From positions 86,205 through 150,204 of the forward strand of contig JAZNPP010000026.1 in assembly GCA_045589695.1 (NCBI GenBank): a stretch of 64,000 bases of DNA. The letters run 5' to 3'. Every line of letters starts with the position of its first letter. Positions within the stretch are counted from its first letter, which is position 1. This DNA is from HGM04593 sp045589695. GTDB taxonomy: Bacteria; Bacteroidota; Bacteroidia; Bacteroidales; Bacteroidaceae. Position numbers and translations under genes: made by a program. Shown piece after piece: positions 61,285 to 64,000 of this stretch. Under the pieces are notes generated by a model, which was given only the letters and a program-made list of their open reading frames with translations, was not told the origin of the DNA and did not search any database.

Positions 61285-61304
61285 GATCTCAATATTTATG
61301 GTTG

Positions 61305-61751
61305 TTATATCGCTACTTTAATTATCACTTTCTTCAACGGTACCCCAGTTATCGCCGGCGCATGACCGTCCTGCGGGAAAAACATCACGAACTCTCCTTG
61401 CTTGACATTGAAATAGTCGCGTGCCGCCATTCCCGCCGGGTACAGCGCTGCATCGTCGGCTTCGACGAATTCAGCGAAAGGCAGTTCTCCTATCGGAGTG
61501 TATCCCATAACCTCGTCGCCCGAAAGAGGTATATGCACGTCAATGTATCTGCGATGTATCTCAACAGGCGTTTCTTCTTTGCTGCGGGGTTTTGCCTCAA
61601 CTACATTCGCATATACGAGGTCGCCGCATATTTCATTCCTTCCTGCCGGCAGCGACGCCATATCGTTGTTTTCGATAAACTCTATCGCCTTTAGCAAATT
61701 AGGGTTTAACGAGGCGTAATTTCTTATATTTTCAAGCGAATCGAGTACCAT
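61305..61751 (-). CDS. YhcH/YjgK/YiaL (NanQ-like) family protein
   Basis: Cupin-like protein of 148 residues. The family contains sugar anomerases such as NanQ (N-acetylneuraminate) and EbgC. Metal and active-site motifs are visible: RNEICGDLVYANVVE, EIHRRYIDVHIPLSGDEVMG, YFNVKQGEFVMFFPQDGHAP and a Lys in the terminal KKVIIKVAI. It may speed interconversion of sugar anomers; the particular sugar is unknown. It stands 12 bp after the MORN gene and 20 bp before glgB, inside a glycan-storage operon rather than a sialic-acid one. Confidence 0.88.
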   Translation of the reverse strand: MVLDSLENIRNYASLNPNLLKAIEFIENNDMASLPAGRNEICGDLVYANVVEAKPRSKEETPVEIHRRYIDVHIPLSGDEVMGYTPIGELPFAEFVEADDAALYPAGMAARDYFNVKQGEFVMFFPQDGHAPAITGVPLKKVIIKVAI

Positions 61752-61763
61752 TATATTATAATT

Positions 61764-62945
61764 TCATTTCTTCATTATTCCCAAATGATAGGTACACTTA
61801 TGTATCAGCTTGCCGTCGGCGTCCTTAAGTATAAAGTCGCCATGACGCTGTCCCTCCTTGAAAGTGCCTTCGTAACGTATGCCGTACATATCCTTCGCAA
61901 CGCCAGCACCTTCCTCCTCACCGTTAGCGTAACCTCCTTTATATTCCGTCCCGTTCGCCAGGCGCAGCACGCCTGCGCCATGCATAGCGTCATTGTCCCA
62001 GTCGCCTACATACAAATCCCCGTTCTGCCATTTGTACGTGCCCTTTCCACAGCGTTTGTTTTCTTTCCAATCGCCGTCGTACACGTCGCCGTTCGAGAAA
62101 ATCATCCTGCCGTGACCCTCACGCATGCCATTGACGAACTCACCGTCGTAACATGAGCCGTCAGAGCCTATAAAACTGCCTTTACCGTGCCAGCGGCCGT
62201 TCTTGAAAGAACCTTTGTAGACGTCGCCGCCGATGTCGGTATAAACGCCCTTGCCGTCACAGAAATTGTTCGCCCATTCACCCTTGTATACCGAGCTGTC
62301 GGCGGCATGATACTCGCCCTTTCCGTGGCGCATACCATTCACCCACGTTCCCGTGTACTTGCTGCTGTCGCTCCACACGAACGTTCCGCGCCCGCAATAG
62401 GTATCGTCCTTCCAGTCTCCTATATACAAAGCGCCAGAAGAAAAATGGTAGCTCCCGAAGCCGTTGCGTTCGTCATCCTCCCATGCGCCGACATAAAAGT
62501 CGCCGTTAGGATAGTCCATGCGGCCGAAACCATGCTTTTCGCCGTTTTTCCAACAGCCTGTGAACACTCTGCCATCGGCGAAAGTAAGCTTGCCGTCACC
62601 GTCGAGACTGTCCTTATAAAAGTTGCCCTCATATACATTGCCGTTCTTGAACGACATCTTGCCCTCTCCGCTACGTTTGCCCTTTACGAATGAGCCCTCG
62701 TAGACATCACCGTTCTTGTATATGGCTTTGCCGGTGCCGTGAGGACGTTTCTTATAGAAGTCACCGATGTATACAATGCCGTTTTTCAATGTCATAGCGA
62801 CACGTTCAGGCTTGTTTCCTGAAGTCTTTTCATCATATTCAGCAGCGGCATGCCCTGAAATACAGACGTGATTACCGTATGGCTCTGCCGCAAAGAGAGA
62901 GCTGCAGAACGACAAGAATAAAAGTATGTTAAGTGTCAATTTCAT
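61764..62945 (-). CDS. Exported MORN-repeat protein with 14 repeats
   Basis: Protein of 393 residues whose body after the signal peptide MKLTLNILLFLSFCSSLFA is almost wholly MORN repeats: fourteen units of 23 residues, from YIGDFYKKRPHGTGKAIYKN to the last, YEGTFKEGQRHGDFILKDAD. Each has the form Y-x-G-x-[WF]-x5-x2-G-x-G. MORN sheets form long beta-strips that bind lipid or partner proteins. The start at 62945 is chosen over 62969 because it gives a clean signal. First gene of the run to glgB and the MFS gene; function in the periplasm or at the surface is unknown. Confidence 0.92.
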   Translation of the reverse strand: MKLTLNILLFLSFCSSLFAAEPYGNHVCISGHAAAEYDEKTSGNKPERVAMTLKNGIVYIGDFYKKRPHGTGKAIYKNGDVYEGSFVKGKRSGEGKMSFKNGNVYEGNFYKDSLDGDGKLTFADGRVFTGCWKNGEKHGFGRMDYPNGDFYVGAWEDDERNGFGSYHFSSGALYIGDWKDDTYCGRGTFVWSDSSKYTGTWVNGMRHGKGEYHAADSSVYKGEWANNFCDGKGVYTDIGGDVYKGSFKNGRWHGKGSFIGSDGSCYDGEFVNGMREGHGRMIFSNGDVYDGDWKENKRCGKGTYKWQNGDLYVGDWDNDAMHGAGVLRLANGTEYKGGYANGEEEGAGVAKDMYGIRYEGTFKEGQRHGDFILKDADGKLIHKCTYHLGIMKK

Positions 62946-63021
62946 CTTTGTGCTGTTACAACGCAACATTCATGCCGCCCAAGCCGCACACGGCCGCCAC
63001 AAGAATGCATTGCGTCTTTTA

Positions 63022-63053
63022 CAAAGATAATAACAAAGTTGAAAAAAGACAAC
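63022..63053 (-). promoter_or_regulatory. Promoter of the MORN-YhcH-glgB operon
   Basis: On the minus strand TATCTTTG (63029-63022) is a perfect -7 box. GTTG (63053-63050) lies 20 bp upstream in place of TTTG. The MORN start codon is 77 bp downstream. Confidence 0.6.
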
Positions 63054-63079
63054 GATGTCGAATTTATTTTTACGATTAA

Positions 63080-63400
63080 AGAGGGATGCGCCGCATTGAG
63101 GACTGTCTGGCAGATAAGCCGGTCTTCCAGGCAACGTTGCCTCTGCCGCTTTGGTGAATGTGTCTGTTGAAGCCTTACCCTACCGAAGCAACCGACACCC
63201 GGTAAAATAAAACGAGCTTTTCATCCGTTCTCGCTCACCGGTCGTTTCAATTCCGGTTATAAAAGATTTTGGGGTATTGTCAGATACCTTAATAAGAAAT
63301 TTATAATAAGGCCTTTTGGTGCCGGGGTGCTGAGGAGTCGTGTCGAAATGAGCCAACCGGAATGTCTGACGGGTATTTTTTTGCATTTTTGTAAAAAAAG
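63080..63400. other. GC-rich, structured, apparently non-coding region upstream of tRNA-Arg
   Basis: No convincing gene on either strand. A GC-rich block at 63084-63200 can fold: GGCAGA (63109-63114) with TCTGCC (63142-63147) encloses the 14-bp palindrome AGGCAACGTTGCCT (63129-63142), and GTGTC near 63160 can pair with GACAC near 63194. A second GC-rich block lies at 63312-63375. Both differ in composition from the AT-rich gaps elsewhere. It could be an unrecognised small RNA or decayed repeats; I could not match it to RNase P, 6S, SRP or a known riboswitch. Confidence 0.3.
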
Positions 63401-63411
63401 TGAGGAAATAT

Positions 63412-63442
63412 TTTGCAGGTTTCAAAAATTGCAGTACCTTTG
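63412..63442 (+). promoter_or_regulatory. Promoter of tRNA-Arg
   Basis: TTTG (63412-63415), exactly 19 bp, then TACCTTTG (63435-63442): a full match to the Bacteroidota sigma-A consensus TTTG-N19-TAnnTTTG. The mature tRNA begins 27 bp further on. Confidence 0.9.
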
Positions 63443-63469
63443 CACTCGTCAAACGACAAGGACATTGTC

Positions 63470-63543
63470 GGTCCCGTAGCTCAACTGAATAGAGCATTTG
63501 ACTACGGATCAAAAGGTTACAGGTTTGAATCCTGTTGGGGTCA
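63470..63543 (+). tRNA. tRNA-Arg (anticodon ACG)
   Basis: A 74-nt cloverleaf: acceptor GGTCCCG pairs with TGGGGTC, including G-U pairs. D-arm AGCTC...GAGC; anticodon stem TTTGA/TCAAA with loop CTACGGA, giving ACG (read as ICG, decoding CGU/CGC/CGA). T-arm ACAGG-TTTGAAT-CCTGT. The CCA end is not encoded. Discriminator A at 63543. Confidence 0.95.
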
Positions 63544-63554
63544 CAAAGATTTGA

Positions 63555-63590
63555 AGCACTCGATTTTTCGAGTGCTTTTTCGTTTTTTTT
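63555..63590 (+). terminator. Terminator of tRNA-Arg
   Basis: Perfect 9-bp stem AGCACTCGA/TCGAGTGCT with loop TTTT, followed by TTTT, CG and eight more T, 12 bp after the tRNA. Confidence 0.92.
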
Positions 63591-63626
63591 CTCTATCTTA
63601 GCAATCAAACCCAAAATAAACGTCCT

Positions 63627-64000
63627 ATGAACCGCATCCTACTTCTGGCATCTGTCCTTCTGATTTCCATCAGTTCATACGCATCATCAAGCGAGATAGA
63701 AGATATCCTCTCAAGACTCGATGACGCCATTGAAAACAGCGAGGTCTTTGTCAATGAAAAGAATTATCGCATCAACCGGCTCAGGAAAAGACTTCTGGAG
63801 ATTTCATCAGAGAAGCAGGATGAAGAAGCATACGAACTGAACTATCAGCTGTTCCAAGAATATCAGTCATTCAAATACGACTCAGCCTATTTCTATGCCA
63901 ACAGATCTTTGAAGCTCGCCAGACAGTTGGGCAACGCTGACAAGAAGGTTAACGCTCAATGTGCCATAGTATTCTGCCACATGTCATCAGGACTTTTCGT
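63627..64000 (+). CDS. DUF6377-like exported protein, N-terminal part (runs off the window)
   Basis: About 124 codons are present and the frame is open to the end of the window. The signal peptide is MNRILLLASVLLISISSYA. Helical, TPR-like sequence follows (EIEDILSRLDDAIENSEVFV, YRINRLRKRLLEISSEKQDE, YQSFKYDSAYFYANRSLKLA). The pattern matches Bacteroidales DUF6377 proteins, which have N-terminal TPR-like helices and a C-terminal membrane segment plus a regulator-like region. That downstream part cannot be checked here. A weak -7-like TATCTTAG lies at 63595-63602. Confidence 0.65.
   Translation, partial: MNRILLLASVLLISISSYASSSEIEDILSRLDDAIENSEVFVNEKNYRINRLRKRLLEISSEKQDEEAYELNYQLFQEYQSFKYDSAYFYANRSLKLARQLGNADKKVNAQCAIVFCHMSSGLF

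Noticed and set aside
63084..63205. Possible RNase P RNA 3' end on the minus strand (ACCGGCTTATC)
   Set aside because: The partner 5' motif GAGGAAAGTCC and the long-range P4 pairing are missing, so the short match is taken as chance.
63084..63375. Possible cobalamin riboswitch in either orientation
   Set aside because: The core GCCACTG box and GCACCGGAT-type elements are absent, and the downstream genes are not B12-related.
63180..63614. 144-codon minus-strand frame across the tRNA region
   Set aside because: It runs antisense through the tRNA and its terminator; the apparent protein is a translation of structural RNA sequence.

Overview
The window reads as chromosome from a gut-type Bacteroidales (phylum Bacteroidota). 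Signs are a SusC/SusD outer-membrane pair, a T9SS-type C-terminal sorting tail, the 626-residue Bacteroidota form of amidophosphoribosyltransferase beside carB, GT3-type glycogen synthase, a V-type ATPase operon with a DUF2764 subunit, DUF4251 and DUF6377-like proteins, and promoters of the TTTG-N19-TAnnTTTG type. The genus cannot be fixed from this sequence. There is no phage, transposase, plasmid or CRISPR signal.

Layout. 1-7 kb (minus): partial carB, the PurF-like enzyme with a structured leader, a PLP aminotransferase and the ribosome-associated ABC-F protein EttA. 7-10 kb: an intergenic repeat cluster, then a patatin phospholipase fused to a beta-barrel. 10-13 kb (minus): S37 peptidase, lone ABC ATPase and PatB/MalY lyase in one operon. 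13-17 kb: repeat-rich gaps around a GH43-like lipoprotein/nagB operon and a DUF4251 protein whose stop is an in-frame TGA followed by a 62-codon Pro/Gly-rich open frame. 17-22 kb: pheT-yebC and an M20 dipeptidase. 22-31 kb (minus): an operon of zinc metalloprotease, SusC, SusD and a T9SS-type secreted protein.

31-39 kb: a divergent thioesterase/MscS pair, then a plus-strand cluster of SDR dehydrogenase, aldehyde dehydrogenase, bile-acid:Na+ symporter family protein, PlsC-like acyltransferase and Omp85-like barrel. This cluster is the best candidate for an undescribed system: it looks like import, oxidation or acylation of a hydrophobic substrate. Hairpin and palindrome elements lie within it. 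39-44 kb: core genes (dnaB, ispE, an MBL hydrolase, murB, a hemolysin III family protein). 44-49 kb: glgA-glgP. 49-56 kb: V-ATPase genes E-DUF2764-A-B-D-I-K, whose K subunit keeps every Na+ ligand known from Enterococcus hirae NtpK. 57-63 kb (minus): MORN-repeat protein, YhcH family protein, glgB, a membrane protein and an MFS transporter. The end holds tRNA-Arg(ACG) with a textbook promoter and terminator, then the start of a DUF6377-like gene.

How it fits together. Peptide scavenging appears in the metalloprotease/SusCD, S37 and M20 genes. Glycogen storage is represented by GT3 synthase, phosphorylase and branching enzyme, but no glgC lies in the window. Na+ coupling is suggested by the V-ATPase and the BASS carrier. 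Intergenic spaces between 7 and 17 kb and at 56.5 kb share short structured repeats, including a 100-bp element present three times. Gene identities rest on motifs, length and context read directly; no database search was run.
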